The notes under the pieces were generated by a model. The model was not told where the DNA came from, searched no databases, and saw nothing but the letters and a program-made list of their open reading frames with translations. 64,000 nucleotides of DNA, taken from positions 24,908,628 to 24,972,627 of the forward strand of contig NC_065576.1 of assembly GCF_937616625.2 (NCBI RefSeq), given 5' to 3'. This DNA comes from Mercurialis annua (lineage: Eukaryota; Streptophyta; Magnoliopsida; Malpighiales; Euphorbiaceae). This document shows, piece after piece, positions 13,741 to 27,956 of the stretch (position 1 is its first letter; each line of letters starts with the position of its first letter). A program made the position numbers and the translations under genes.

Positions 13741-16700
13741 CTAGATTAATACGGCGTGTCTAAAGTCTCTTTTACGTGTCCTATCGATTACCATGCTTAT
13801 GTCGCGTCAGAAGTCTCTTTTACACGCCGTACTGCTTACCTAAGCATGGTCAGGTTGTATTACGTGAAGTGTGCGTGAAAAATGACAATAGATTAGTATA
13901 TCGCGTCTCAAGTCTATTTAACGCGTCGTTCCAATTACCTAAGCATGGTTAGGTCATATTACGGTGACGCTAGATTAGTATGTCGCGTCTCAAGTCTGTT
14001 TAACGCGTCGTTCCGATTACCTAAGCATGGTTAGGTTATATTAGGCAAAGTATGCGTGAAAAGTGACGTTAGATTTGTATGTCACGCCTCAAGTCTCTTT
14101 AGCGCGTCGTTCCGATTACCTAAGCATGGTTAGCTTCTATTACGCATATTGTGCGTGAAAAGTGACAATATATTAGTATGTTGCGTCTCAAGTCTATTTA
14201 ACACGTCGTTCCGATTACCTATGCATGGTTAGGTTATATTAGGTAAAGTGTGCGAGAAAAGTGATGCTAGATTAGTATGTCGCATCTCAGGTCTCTTTAA
14301 CGCGTCGTTCCGATTACCTTAAGCATGGTTAGGGTTTATTATGCAAAGTGTGTGTGAAAATTGACGCTAGATTAGTATAGCGCGTCTTAAGTCTGTTTAA
14401 CGCGTCGTTTCGATTTCCATGCTTATGTCGCGTCACAAGGCTCTCTAACGCATCGTTCTGATTACCTAAGCCAATTAGGTTATATTACGTAAAATGTGCG
14501 TGAAAAGTGACGCTAGATTAGTATGCCTCGTCTCAAGTCTCTTTTAGGCGTCGTTCTGATTACCTAAGCATGGTTATGTTATGACGCTAGATTAATTTGT
14601 CGCGTCTCAATTATCTTTAACGCGTCGTTCTGATTACAGGCATGGTTAGGTTATATTTAGCAAAGTGTGCGTGAAAAGAGACGCTAGATTAGTATGCCGC
14701 GTTTCAGGTCTCTGTAACGCGTCGTTAAGATTATCTTAGCATGGTTAGGTTATATTACGCAAAGTGCGCGTGAAAAGTGACGCTAGATTAGTATTTGACG
14801 TCTCAAGTCTCTTTAACTCGTCGTTCTAATTTCCTAAGCGTGGTTTGGTTATATTACTCAAGTGTGCGTAAAAAGTGATGATAGATTAGTATGGCGCCTA
14901 ACCATGCTTAGGAAATCGGAACGACGCATTAGAGAGACTTGAGACACGACATACTACTCTAGTGTCACTTTTCACTCACACTTTACGTAATATAACCTAA
15001 CCAGACTTGAGACGCGACATACTAAACTAGCAACACTTTTAAAACACACTCTGCGTTATATAACCTAACCATACTTAGCTAATTGGAAAGACGCGTAAAT
15101 AGACTTGAGACGCGACATACCAATCAATTGTTATTTTTTACGCACACTTTGCGTAATATAACCTAACCATGCTTTGATAATCGGAACAACACGTTAAAGA
15201 GACTTGTGACGCGACATAAGCATGGTAATCGAAACGACGCGTTAAAGAAACTTGAGACGCGCCATACTAATCTAGCGTCACTTTTTACGCACATTTTGTG
15301 TAATATAACCTAACCATGCTTAGGTAATCGAAACGACGTGTTAAAGAGACTTGAGACGCGACATACTAATCTAGCGTCACTTTTCATGCACATTTGGCGT
15401 AATATAACCTAACCATGCTTAGGAAATTGAAACGACGTGTTAGAAAGACTTGAGACGCGACATACTAATCCAACGTAACTTTTCAGGCTCACTTTGCTTG
15501 ATATAACTTAACCATGATTATGTAATCGGAACAAGGCGTTAATGAGACTTGTGATGCGAGATAAGCATGGTAATGGAAACGACACTTTAAAGAAACCTAA
15601 CCATGCTTAGATTATCGAAACGACGCGTTAATGAGAATTGAGACTGGACATAATCTACCGTCACTTTTCACACACACTTTGGGTAATTTAACCTAACCAT
15701 GCTTTGGTGATCGAACGACGCCTTAGAGAGACGTGTGACGCGACCTAAGCATGGTAATCAAAACGATGCATTTAAAAGACTTGTGACACGACATACTAAT
15801 CTAGCGTCACTTTTTACGCACACCTTTTGTAATATAACAAAACCATGCATAGGTAATTGGAACAACGCGTTAGATAGACTAAAGACACGACATACTAATC
15901 TATTGTCATTTATCACGCACACTTTGCGTAATATAACCTAACCATGTATGGGTAATCGGAACGACGCGTTAAATAGACTTGAGACACGACATACTAATCT
16001 ATTGTCATTTTTTACGCACACTTTGCGTAATATAACCTAAGCATGCTTAGGTAATCGGAACAACGCGTTAGAGACTTGTGACGCGATATCAGCATGGTAA
16101 TCGAAACAAAGCGTTAAAGAGACTTGAGACGCGCCATACGAATCTAGCATCACTTTTTACGCACACTTTGCATAATATAACCTAACCATGCTTAGGTAAT
16201 CGGAATGACGCGTTAAAGAGACTTGAGACGCGACATACTAGTCTAGTGTCCCTTTTCACGCACACTTTGCTTAATCTAACCTAACCATGCTTAGGTAATC
16301 CGAATGACGCGTTAAACAGACTTGAGACGCGACATACTATTCTAGCGTCACTTCCGACACACGCTTTGTGTAAATAACCTAACCATACTTAGATAATTGG
16401 AACGACGCGTTAAAGAGATTTTAGACGCGACATACTAATCTAGTCACTTTTCACGCACACTTTGGGTAATATAACCTAACCATGCTCAGGTAATCGTAAC
16501 GATTCGTTAAAAAGACGTGAGACGTGACATACTAATATATTGTTACTTTTCACGCACACTTTACGTACTATAACCTAACCATGCTTACGTTAATCGGAAC
16601 GACGCGTTAGAGAGACTTGTGACGCAACATAAGCATGGTAATCGAAATGACGCGTTAATGACAGTTGAGACGCGACATACTAATCTAGCATCACTTTTCA

Positions 16701-18414
16701 CGTTAACTTTGCATAATATAACAACCATACTTAGGTAATCGGAACGATGCATTAAAGAGCCTTGAGACGGGACATTCTAATCTAGCATCACCTTTCACGC
16801 ACACCTTGCGTAATATAACCTAACCATGCTTGGATAATCGGAACGATGCGTTAAAGAGACTTAAGACGCGACATACTAATCAATTGTTAATTTTCACGCA
16901 CACTCTGCGTAATATAACCTAACCATTCATAGGTAATCGGAACAACCCATTAGAGAGACTTGTGAGACGACATAAGTATGGTAATCAAAACAACATGTTA
17001 AAGAGACTTGAGACGCGACATACTAATCTAGAATCACTTTTCACGTACACATTGCATAATATAACCTAACCATGCTAAGGTAATCGGAACGATGAGTTAG
17101 ATAGACTTAAGTAGTGACATACTAATCTATTGTCATTTTTCACGCACACTTTACGTAATATAACCTAACCATGTTTAATTAATTGGAACGACTCGTTAAA
17201 TGGACTTGAGTCGCGACATACTAATCTATTGTCATTTTTCACGCACACTTTGGTAATCGGAACGACACGTTAGAGAGACTTGTGATGCGACATAAGCATG
17301 GTAATCGAAACGACGCGTTAAAAAGACTTGAGACGTGCCATATTAATCTAGCGTCACTTTTTACGCACACTTTGCGTAATATAACCTAACCATGCTTAGG
17401 AAATCGGAACGACGCGTTAGAGCGACTTGAGAAGCGACATACTACTCCAGTGTCACTTTTCACGCACACTTTACGTAATATAACCTAACCATGCTTAGGA
17501 AATTGAAACGATGCGTTAGAGAGACTTTACACGCGACATACTAATTTAACGTCACTTTTCACGCAAACTTTGCGTAATATAACCTAACAATACATAGGTA
17601 ATCGAAACAACGCGTTAAAGAGACTTGTGACGCGAGATAAGCATGGTAATCGAAACAACGTTTTAAAGAGACTTGAGAGGAATCATACTAATCTAGCGTC
17701 ATTTTTTACACAAACTTTGCGTAATATAACCTAACCATGCTTAGATTATCAAACGACGTGTTAAAGAGACTTGAGATTTGACATACTATTCTAGCGTCAC
17801 TTTTCACACACACTTTGTGTAATATAACCTAACCCTGCTTAGGTAATCGGAACGACGCGTTAGAAAGACGTGTGACGCGACCTAAGCATGGTAATCGAAA
17901 AGATGCGTTAAAGAGACTTGAGAGACGACATACTAATCTAACGTCACTTTTCACGCACACCTTGCGTAAAATAACCTAACAAGGCTTAGGTAATCAGAAC
18001 GACGCGTTAGATAGACTTAAGACACGACGTACTAATCTATTGTCTTTTCTCACGCACAACCTAACAATGATTAAGTAATCGGAACGACGCGTAAATAGTC
18101 TTGAGATGGGACATACTAATCTATTGTCATTTTTTATGCACACTTTGCGTAATACAACCTAACCATGCTTAGGTAATCGGAACAACGCGTTAAAGAGACT
18201 TGTGACGCGACAAAAGCATGGTAATCGGAACGACGCGTTAAAGAGACTTGAGACGCGCCATACTAATCTAGCGTCACTTTTACGCACACTTTGCGTAATA
18301 TAACCTAACCATGCTTAGGTAATCGGAACGACGCGTTAAAGAGACTTCAGACGCGACATACTAATCTAGCGTCATTTATAACGCATACTTTGCGTAATAT
18401 AACCTAACCATGCT

Positions 18415-21400
18415 TAGGTAATCAGAATGACGCGTTAAATAGACTGGAGATGCGACATACTAATCTAGTCACTTTTCACGCACACTTTGCGTAATATAAC
18501 CTAACCATGCTTAGCTAATCGTAACGACGAGTTAAAGAGACTTGAGACGTGACATAATAATCTATTGTTACTTTTCACGCACACTTTGCGTACTATAACC
18601 TAAGCATGCTTAAGGTAATCGGAACTACGCGTTAGAGAGACTTGTGACGCGACATAAGCATGGTAATCGAAACGACGCGTTCAAGACAGTTGAGACGCGA
18701 CATACTAATCTAGCGTCACTTTTCATGTAAACTTTGCATAATATAACAACCATACTTAGGTAATCGAAACAACGCATTAAAGAGCCTTAAGACGGGACAT
18801 TCTAATCTAGTGTTACCTTTCACGCATACCTTGCGTAATATAACCTAACCATGCTTAGGTAATCCGAACGACGCGTTAAATAGACTTGAGACGCGACATA
18901 CTAATCTGGCATTACTTCTCTCGCACACTTTGCGTAATATAACCTAACCATTCTTGGATAATGGAAACGATGCGTTAAAGAGACATGAGACGCGACATAC
19001 TAATCAATTGTTAATTTTCACGCACACTCTGCGTAATATAGCCTAACTATTCTTAGGTAATCGGAACGACCCATTAATCTAGCATCACTTTTCACGTACG
19101 CATTGCATAATATAACCTAACCATGCTAAGGTAATCGAAACGACGAGTTAGATAGACTTAAATGGCGACATACTAATCTATTGTTATTTTTCACGCAAAC
19201 TTTGCGTAATATAACCTAACCATGCTTAAGTAATTGGAACGAGTCAATAAATGGACTTGAGTCGCGACATACTAATCTATTGTCATTTTTTCGCACACTT
19301 TGGAAATCGGAATGGCGCGCTAGAGAGACTTGTGATGCGACATAAGCATGGTAATTGAAACGACGCGTTAAAAAGACTTGAGACGCGTCATATTAATCTA
19401 GCGTCACTTTTTACGCACACTTTGCGTAATATAACCTCACCTTGCTTAGAAAATCGGAACGACGCGTTAGAGACACTTGAGACACGACATACTATACTCT
19501 AGTGTCACTTTTCAAGCACACTTTACATAATATAACCTAACCATGCTTAGGAAATTGAAACGACGCGTTAGAGAGACATTAGACGCGACATACTAATATA
19601 ACCTAACCATGCTTAAGTAATTGGAACGACTCTTTAAATGGACTTGAGTCGCGACATACTAATCTATTGTTATTTTTCACGCACACTTTGGCAATCGGAA
19701 TGGCGCGTTAGAGAGACTTGTGATGCGACATAAGCATGGTAATCGAAACGACGCGTTAAAAAGACTTGAAACGCGTCATAATAATCTAGCGTCACTTTTT
19801 ACGCACACTTTGCATAATATAACCTAACCTTGCTTAGAAAATCGGAACGACGTGTTAGAGAGACTTGAGACACGACATATTATACTCTAGTGTCACTTTT
19901 CACGCACACTTTACGTAATATAACCTAACCATGCTTAGGAAATTGAAACGACGCGTTAGAGAGACATTAGACGCGACATACTGATACAACCTAACCATGC
20001 ATAGGCAATCGGAACAACGCGTCAAAGAGACTTGTGACGCGAAATAAGCATGGTAATCAAAACGACGCTTTAAAGAGACTTGAGACGAATCATACTAATC
20101 TAGCGTCACTTTTTACACACACTTTGCGTAATATAACCTAATCATGCTTAGATAATCAAAACGACGCGTTAAAGAGACTTGAGATTGGACATACTATTCT
20201 AGCGTCACTTTTCACGCACACTTTGCGTAATATAATCTAACCCTGCTTAGGTAATCGGAACGACGCGTTAGAGAGACGTGTGACGCGACCTAAGCATGGT
20301 AATCGAAATGATGCGTTAAAGAGACTTGAGACACGACATACTAATCTAGCGTCACTTTCCACGCACACCTTGCGTAAAATAACCTAACAAGACTTAGGTA
20401 ATTAGAACGATGCATTAGATAGACTTAAGACGCGACATACTTATCTATTGTCTTTTTTCACGCACAACCTAACCATGCTTAAGTAATCGGAATGACGCGT
20501 AAATCGACTTGAGATGCGACATACTAATCTGCTGTCATTTTTTATGCACACTTTGCTTAATATAAGCTAACCATGCTTAGGTAATCAGAACAACGCGATA
20601 AAGAGACATGTGATGCGACATAAGCATGGTAATCGAAACGACGCGTTAAAGAGACTTGAGACGCGCCATACTAATCTAGCGTCACTTTTTACGCACACTT
20701 TACGTAATATAACCTAACCATGCTTAGGTAATCGGAACGACGCGTTAAAGAGACTTGAGACGCGACATACTAATCTAGCGTCACTTTTCACCCATACTTT
20801 GTGTAATATAACCTAGCCATACTTAGGTAATCCGATCGACACGTTAAACAGACTTGACACGAGGCATAATAATCTAGCGTCACTTTTGACACACGCTTTG
20901 CGTAAATAACCTAACCATCCTTAGGTAATCGAAAAAACGTTAAAGAGACTTGAGACGCGACATACTAATCTAGCGTCACTTTCACGCACCATTTGCGTAA
21001 TATAACCTAACCATTTAGGTAATCGGAACGACGTGTTAAATAGACTTGAGACGCGAAATACTAATCTAGCATCACTTTTCACACACACTTTGGTAATCGG
21101 AACGACGCGTTAGAGAGACTTGTGATGCGACATAAGCATGGTAATCTAAACGACGCGTTAAAAAGACTTGAGACACGCCATATTAATCAAGCGTCACTTT
21201 TTACGAACACTTTGCATATTATAACCTGACCATGCTTAGGAAATCGGAATGACGCGTTAGAGAGAACTTGAGACGCGACATACTACTCTAGTGTCACTTT
21301 TCACACACACTTTACGTAATATAACCTAACCATGCTTAGGAAATTGAAACGACGCGTTAGAGAGACTTTAGACGCGACATACTGATTTAACGTCACTTTT

Positions 21401-23442
21401 CACGCAAACTTTGCGTAATATAACCTGACCATGCATAGGTAATCGGAACAACGCGTTAAAGGGACTTGTGATGCGAGATAAGCATGGTAATCAAAACGAC
21501 GCTTTAAAGAGACTTGAGACGAATCATACTAATCTAACGTCACTTTTTACACACACTTTGCGTAATATAACCTAACTATGCGTAGATAATTGAAACGACG
21601 CGTTAAAGAGACTTGAGATTGGACATACTATTCTAGCGTCACTTTTCACGAACACTTTGCGTAATATAACCTAACCCTACTTAGGTAATCGGAACGACAC
21701 GTTAGAGAGACGTGTGATGCGACCTAAGCATGGTAATCAAAATGATGCGTTAAAGAGACTTGAGACACGACATACTAATCTAGCGTCACTTTTCACGCAC
21801 ACCTTGCGTAAAATAACCTAACAAGGCTTAGGTATTCGGAACGACGCGTTAGATAGACTTAAGACGCGACATACTAATCTATGTCATTTTTTATGCACAC
21901 TTCGCGTAATATAACCTAACCATGCTTAGGTAATTGGAACAACACGTTAAAGAGACTTGTGATGCGACATAAGCATGGTAATCGAAACGACGCGATAAAG
22001 AGACTTGAGTCGCGCCATACTAATCTAGCGTCACTTTTCACGCACACTTTGCGTAATATAACATAACCATGCTTAGTTAATCGGAACGACGCGTTAAAGA
22101 GACTTGAGACACGACATACTAATCTAGCGTCACTTTTCACGCACACTTTGCGTAATATTACCTAGCCATGCTTAGGTAATCTGATCGACGCGTTAAACAG
22201 ACTTGAGACGCGGCATAATTATCTAGCGTCACTTTTGACACACGCTTTGCGTAAATAACCTAACCATGCTTACGTAATCGGAACGACGCTTTAAAGAGAT
22301 TTGAGACGCGACATACTATAATCTAGCGTCACTTTTCACGCACACTTTGCGTAATATAACCTAACCATGTTTAGGTAATCGGAACGACACGTGAAAGAGA
22401 TTTGAGATGCGACATACTAATCTATTGTTACTTTTCACGCACACTTTGCGTACTATAACCTAACCAGGGTAATCGGAACGACGCGTTTGAGAGACTTGTG
22501 ACGCGACATAAGCATGGTAATCGAAATGACGCGTTGAAGATACTTGTTATGCGACATACTAATCTAGCATCACATTTCACGCAAACTTTACATAATATGA
22601 CAACCATGATTAGGTATCAGAACGACGCATTAAAGAGCCTTGAGACGCGACATACTAATCTAGCGTCAGCTTTCACGCACACCTTGCGTAATATAACGTA
22701 ACCATGCTTAGGTAATCGGAACGACGCGTTAAAGAGACTGGAGACGCGACATACTAATCTAGCATTACTTTTCTTGCACACTTTGCGCAATATAACCTAA
22801 CCATTCTTGGGTAATCGGAACGACCCATTAGAGAGACTTTAGAAGCGATGTCAATTTTCACGTACACATTGCATAATATAACCAAACCATGCTTAGGTAA
22901 TTGGAACGACGAGTTAGATTGACCTAAGACGCGACATACTAATATATTGTCATTTTTCACGCACACTTTGCGTAATATTACCTAACCATGCTTAAGTAAT
23001 TGGAACGACGCGTTAAATGGACTTGAGACACGATATACTAATCTATTGTCATTTTTCACGCACACTTTGCGTAATATAACCTAACCATGCTTAGGTAATC
23101 GGAACCATGGGTTAGAGAGACTTCTGACGCGACATAAGCATGGTAATTGAAAAGACGCGTTAAAAAGACTTTAGACACGCCATATTAATCTAGCGTCACT
23201 TTATACGCACACTTTGCGTAATATAACGTAACCATGCTTAGGAAATCGGAATGACGCGCTAGAGAGACTTGAGACGCCCATACTAATCTAGTTTCACTTT
23301 TCACTCACACTTTGCATAATATAACCTGACCATGCTTAGGAAATCGGAACGACGCATAAAAAGATCCTTGAGACGGGACATTCTAATCTAGCGTCACCTT
23401 TCACGCACACCTTGCGTAGTATAACCTAACCATGCTTAGGTA
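18415..23442 (-). repeat. 5-kb higher-order unit, copy 1
   Basis: The first of two tandem copies. From about 18415 to 22562 it is collinear with 23437-27556. The offset is 5022 bp at the start and 4995 bp later; the 27-bp difference is accounted for by one deletion in copy 2 near 23517. Private variants shared by the copies include GTTGAGACGCGACATACTAA next to TTTGCATAATATAACAACC, and CAAGGCTTAGGTATTCGGAA. By eye the copies are far more alike than neighbouring monomers. Copy 1 includes 22563-23044, which is missing from copy 2. Confidence 0.88.
19211..19986 (-). repeat. 388-bp tandem duplication inside the 5-kb unit
   Basis: Positions 19211-19598 and 19599-19986 are near-identical, with shared variants GGAATGGCGCG, CCTTGCTTAGAAAATCGG and CATACTATACTCTAG (CATATTATACTCTAG in the second). 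The same pair recurs in copy 2 of the 5-kb unit (about 24206-24990), so this duplication came before the 5-kb duplication. Related single versions lie near 17200 and 21080. Confidence 0.82.
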
Positions 23443-26400
23443 ATCAGAATGACGCGTTAAATAGACTTGAGATGCGACATACTAATCTAGTCACTTTTCA
23501 CGCACACTTTGCGTAGTAACGACGAGTTAAAGAGACTTGAGACGTGACATAATAATCTATTGTTACTTTTCACGCACACTTTGCGTACTATAACCTAAGC
23601 ATGCTTAAGGTAATCGGAACTACGCGTTAGAGAGACTTGTGACGCGACATAAGCATGGTAATCGAAACGACGCTTTAAAGACTGTTGAGACGCGACATAC
23701 TAATCTAGCGTCACTTTTCATGTAAACTTTGCATAATATAACAACCATACTTAGGTAATCGGAACAACGCATTTAAGAGCCTTGAGACGGGACATTCTAA
23801 TCTAGCGTCACCTTTCACGCATACCTTGCGTAATATAACCTAACCATGCTTAGGTAATCCGAACGACGCGTTAAATAGACTTGAGACGCGACATACTAAT
23901 CTGGCATTACTTCTCTCGCACACTTTGCGTAATATAACCTAACCATTCTTGGATAATGGAAACGATGCGTTAAAGAGACATGAGACGCTACATACTAATC
24001 AATTGTTAATTTTCACGCACACTCTGCGTAATATAACCTAACTATTCTTAGGTAATCGGAACGACCCATTAATCTAGCATCACTTTTCACGTACGCATTG
24101 CATAATATAACCTAACCATGTGAAGGTAATCGAAACGACGAGTTAGATAGACTTAAATGGAGACATACTAATCTATTGTTATTTTTCACGCAAACTTTGC
24201 GTAATATAACCTAACCATGCTTAAGTAATTGGAACGACTCAATAAATGGACTTGAGTCGCGACATACTAATCTATTGTTATTTTTACGCACACTTTGGCA
24301 ATCGGAATGGCGCGCTAGAGAGACTTGTGATGCGACATAAGCATGGTAATCGAAACGACACGTTAAAAAGACTTGAGACGCGTCATATTAATCTAGCGTC
24401 ACTTTTTACGCACACTTTGCGTAATATAACCTCACCTTGCTTAGAAAATCGGAACGACGCGTTAGAGACACTTGAGACACGACATACTATACTCTAGTGT
24501 CACTTTTCAAGCACACTTTACGTAATATAACCTAACCATGCTTAGGAAATTGAAACGACGCGTTTGAGAGACATTAGACGCGACATACTAATATAACCTA
24601 ACCATGCTTAAGTAATTGGAACGACTCTTTAAATGGACTTGAGTCGCAACATACTAATCTATTGTTATTTTTCACGCACACTTTGGCAATCGGAATGGCG
24701 CGTTAGAGAGACTTGTGATGCGACATAAGCATGGTAATCGAAACGACGCGTTAAAAAGACTTGAAACGCGTCATATTAATCTAGCGTCACTTTTTACGCA
24801 CACTTTGCGTAATATAACCTAACCTTGATTAGAAAATCGGAACGACGCGTTAGAGAGACTTGAGACACGACATATTATACTCTAATGTCACTTTTCACGC
24901 ACACTTTACGTAATATAACCTAACCACGCTTAGGAAATTGAAACGACGCGTTAGAGAGACATTAGACGCGACATACTGATATAACCTAACCATGCATAGG
25001 CAATCGGAACAACGCTTCAAAGAGACTTGTGACGCGAAATAAGCATGGTAATCAAAACGACGCTTTAAAGAGACTTGAGACGAATCATACTAATCTAGCG
25101 TCACTTTCTACACACACTTTGCGTAATATAACCTAACCATGCTTAGATAATCGAAACGACGCGTTAAAGAGACTTGAGATTGGACATACTATTCTAGCGT
25201 CACTTTTCACGCACACTTTGCGTAATATAATCTAACCCTGCTTAGGTAATCGGAACGACGCGTTAGAGAGACGTGTGACGCGACCTAAGCATGGTAATCT
25301 GAATGATGCGTTAAAGAGACTTGAGACACGACTTACTAATCTAGCGTCACTTTCCACGCACACCTTGCGTAAAATAACCTAACAAGACTTAGGTAATTAG
25401 AACGATGCATTAGATAGACTTAAGACGCGACATACTTATCTATTGTCTTTTTTCACGCACAACCTAACCATGCTTAAGTAATCGGAATGACGCGTAAATC
25501 GACTTGAGATGCGACATACTAATCTGCTGTCATTTTTTATGCACACTTTGCTTAATATAAGCTAACCATGCTTAGGTAATCAGAACAACGCGATAAAGAG
25601 ACTTGTGACGCGACATAAGCATGGTAATCGAAACGACGCGTTAAAGAGACTTGAGACACGCCATACTAATCTAGCGTCACTATTTACGCACACTTTGCGT
25701 AATATAACCTAACCATGCTTAGGTAATCGGAACGACGCTTAAAAGAGACTTGAGACGCGACATACTAATCTAGCGTCACTTTTCACCCATACTTTGTGTA
25801 ATATAACCTAGCCATACTTAGGTAATCCGATCGACACGTTAAACAGACTTGACACGAGGCATAATAATCTAGCGTCACTTTTGACACACGCTTTGCGTAA
25901 ATAACCTAACCATCCTTAGGTAATCGGAAAAACGTTAAAGAGACTTGAGACGCGACATACTAATCTAGCGTCACTTTTTACGCACCATTTGCGTAATATA
26001 ACCTAACCATTTAGGTAATCGGAACGACGTGTTAAATAGACTTGAGACGCGAAATATTAATCTAGCATCACTTTTCACACACACTTTGGTAATCGGAACG
26101 ACGCGTTAGAGAGACTTGTGATGCGACATAAGCATGGTAATCTAAACGACGCGTTAAAAAGACTTGAGACACGCCATATTAATCAAGCGTCACTTTTTAC
26201 GAACACTTTGCATATTATAACCTGACCATGCTTAGGAAATCGGAATGACGCGTTAGAGAGACTTGAGACGCGACATACTACTCTAGTGTCACTTTTCACA
26301 CACACTTTACGTAATATAACCTAACCATGCTTAGGAAATTGAAACGACGCGTTAGAGAGACTTTAGACGCGACATACTGATTTAACGTCACTTTTCACGC

Positions 26401-27956
26401 AAACTTTGCGTAATATAACCTGACCATGCATAGGTAATCGGAACAACGCGTTAAAGGGACTTGTGATGCGAGATAAGCATGGTAATCAAAACGACGCTTT
26501 AAAGAGACTTGAGACGAATCATACTAATCTAACGTCACTTTTTACACACACTTTGCGTAATATAACCTAACTATGCGTAGATAATTGAAACGACGCGTTA
26601 AAGAGACTTGAGATTGGACATACTATTCTAGCGTCACTTTTCACGAACACTTTGCGTAATATAACCTAACCCTACTTAGGTAATCGGAACGACACGTTAG
26701 AGAGACGTGTGATGCGACCTAAGCATGGTAATCAAAATGATTCGCTAAAGAGACTTGAGACACGACATACTAATCTAGCGTCACTTTTCACGCACACCTT
26801 GCGTAAAATAACCTAACAAGGCTTAGGTATTCGGAACGACGCGTTAGATAGACTTAAGACGCGACATACTAATCTATGTCATTTTTTATGCACACTTCGC
26901 GTAATATAACCTAACCATGCTTAGGTAATCGGAACAACACGTTAAAGAGACTTGTGATGCGACATAAGCATGGTAATCGAAACGACGCGATAAAGAGACT
27001 TGAGTCGCGCCATACTAATCTAGCGTCACTTTTCACGCACACTTTGCGTAATATAACATAACCATGCTTAGTTAATCGGAACGACGCGTTAAAGAGACTT
27101 GAGACGCGACATACTAATCTAGCGTCACTTTTCACGCACACTTTGCCTAATATTACCTAGCCATACTTAGGTAATCCGATCGACGCGTTAAACAGACTTG
27201 AGACGCGGCATAATTATCTAGCGTCAGTTTTGACACACGCTTTGCGTAAATAACCTAACCATGCTTACGTAATCGGAACGACGCTTTAAAGAGATTTGAG
27301 ACGCGACATACTAATCTAGCGTCACTTTTAACGCACACTTTGCGTAATATAACCTAACCATGTTTAGGTAATCGGAACGACACGTGAAAGAGATTTGAGA
27401 TGCGGCATACTAATCTATTGTTACTTTTCACGCACACTTTGCGTACTATAACCTAACCAGGGTAATCGGAACGACGCGTTAGAGAGACTTGTGACGCGAC
27501 ATAAGCATGGTAATCGAAATGACGCGTTGAAGATACTTGTTATGCGACATACTAATATATTGTCATTTTTCACGCACACTTTGCGTAATATAACCTAACC
27601 ATGCTTAGGTAATCGGAACCATGGGTTAGAGAGACTTCTGACGCGACATAAGCATGGTAATTGAAAAGACGCGTTAAAAAGACTTTAGACAAGCCATATT
27701 AATCTAGCGTCACTTTATACGCACACTTTGCGTAATATAACGTAACCATGCTTAGGAAATCGGAATGACGTGCTAGAGAGACTTGAGACGCCCATACTAA
27801 TCTAGTTTCACTTTTCACTCACACTTTGCATAATATAACCTGACCATGCTTAGGAAATCGGAACGACGCATAAGAAGATCCTTGAGACGGGACATTCTAA
27901 TCTAGCGTCACCTTTCACGCACACCTTGCGTAGTATAACCTATTCATGCTTAGGTA
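23443..27956 (-). repeat. 5-kb higher-order unit, copy 2 (shortened)
   Basis: The second copy follows copy 1 directly. It carries a 27-bp deletion near 23517 and a deletion of about 482 bp: at 27556 it jumps from the equivalent of 22562 to the equivalent of 23045, then continues to about 27956. Beyond it, 27957-28690 resembles 22700-23360 more loosely, which suggests a third, older or rearranged partial copy. Confidence 0.85.

Larger units (their letters stand above)
1..14896 (+). repeat. 99-bp satellite array, block A (plus orientation)
   Basis: Uninterrupted tandem array of roughly 150 diverged copies of a monomer of about 99 bp. Recognisable boxes recur in order: CGTTCCGATTA, CCTAAGCATGGTTAGG, TATTACGCAAAGTGTGCGTG, GTGACGCTAGATTAG, TATGTCGCGTCTCAAG and TTTAACGCGT. 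Full monomers are interspersed with a 48-bp short unit (GATTACCATGCTTATGTCGC), usually straight after a monomer variant reading GTATGGCGCGTC. Most differences are substitutions and small indels, many of them C-to-T or G-to-A at CpG. No gene, RNA gene or transposon is visible in this block. Long reading frames here are repeats of one 33-residue translation and are not genes. Confidence 0.96.

Noticed and set aside
1..14896. CRISPR array
   Set aside because: Repeats are directly adjacent, diverged and without unique spacers. The context is eukaryotic satellite.
14000..15800. Large perfect palindrome centred on the first orientation switch at 14895
   Set aside because: Marker variants left and right of the switch do not pair at equal distances. 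The flanks are same-family monomers in opposite sense and not mirror copies.
21916..27141. Two nearly identical 76-codon frames (21916-22146 and 26911-27141) as a gene pair
   Set aside because: They are identical because they lie in the 5-kb tandem duplication of satellite DNA. They consist of monomer translation only.
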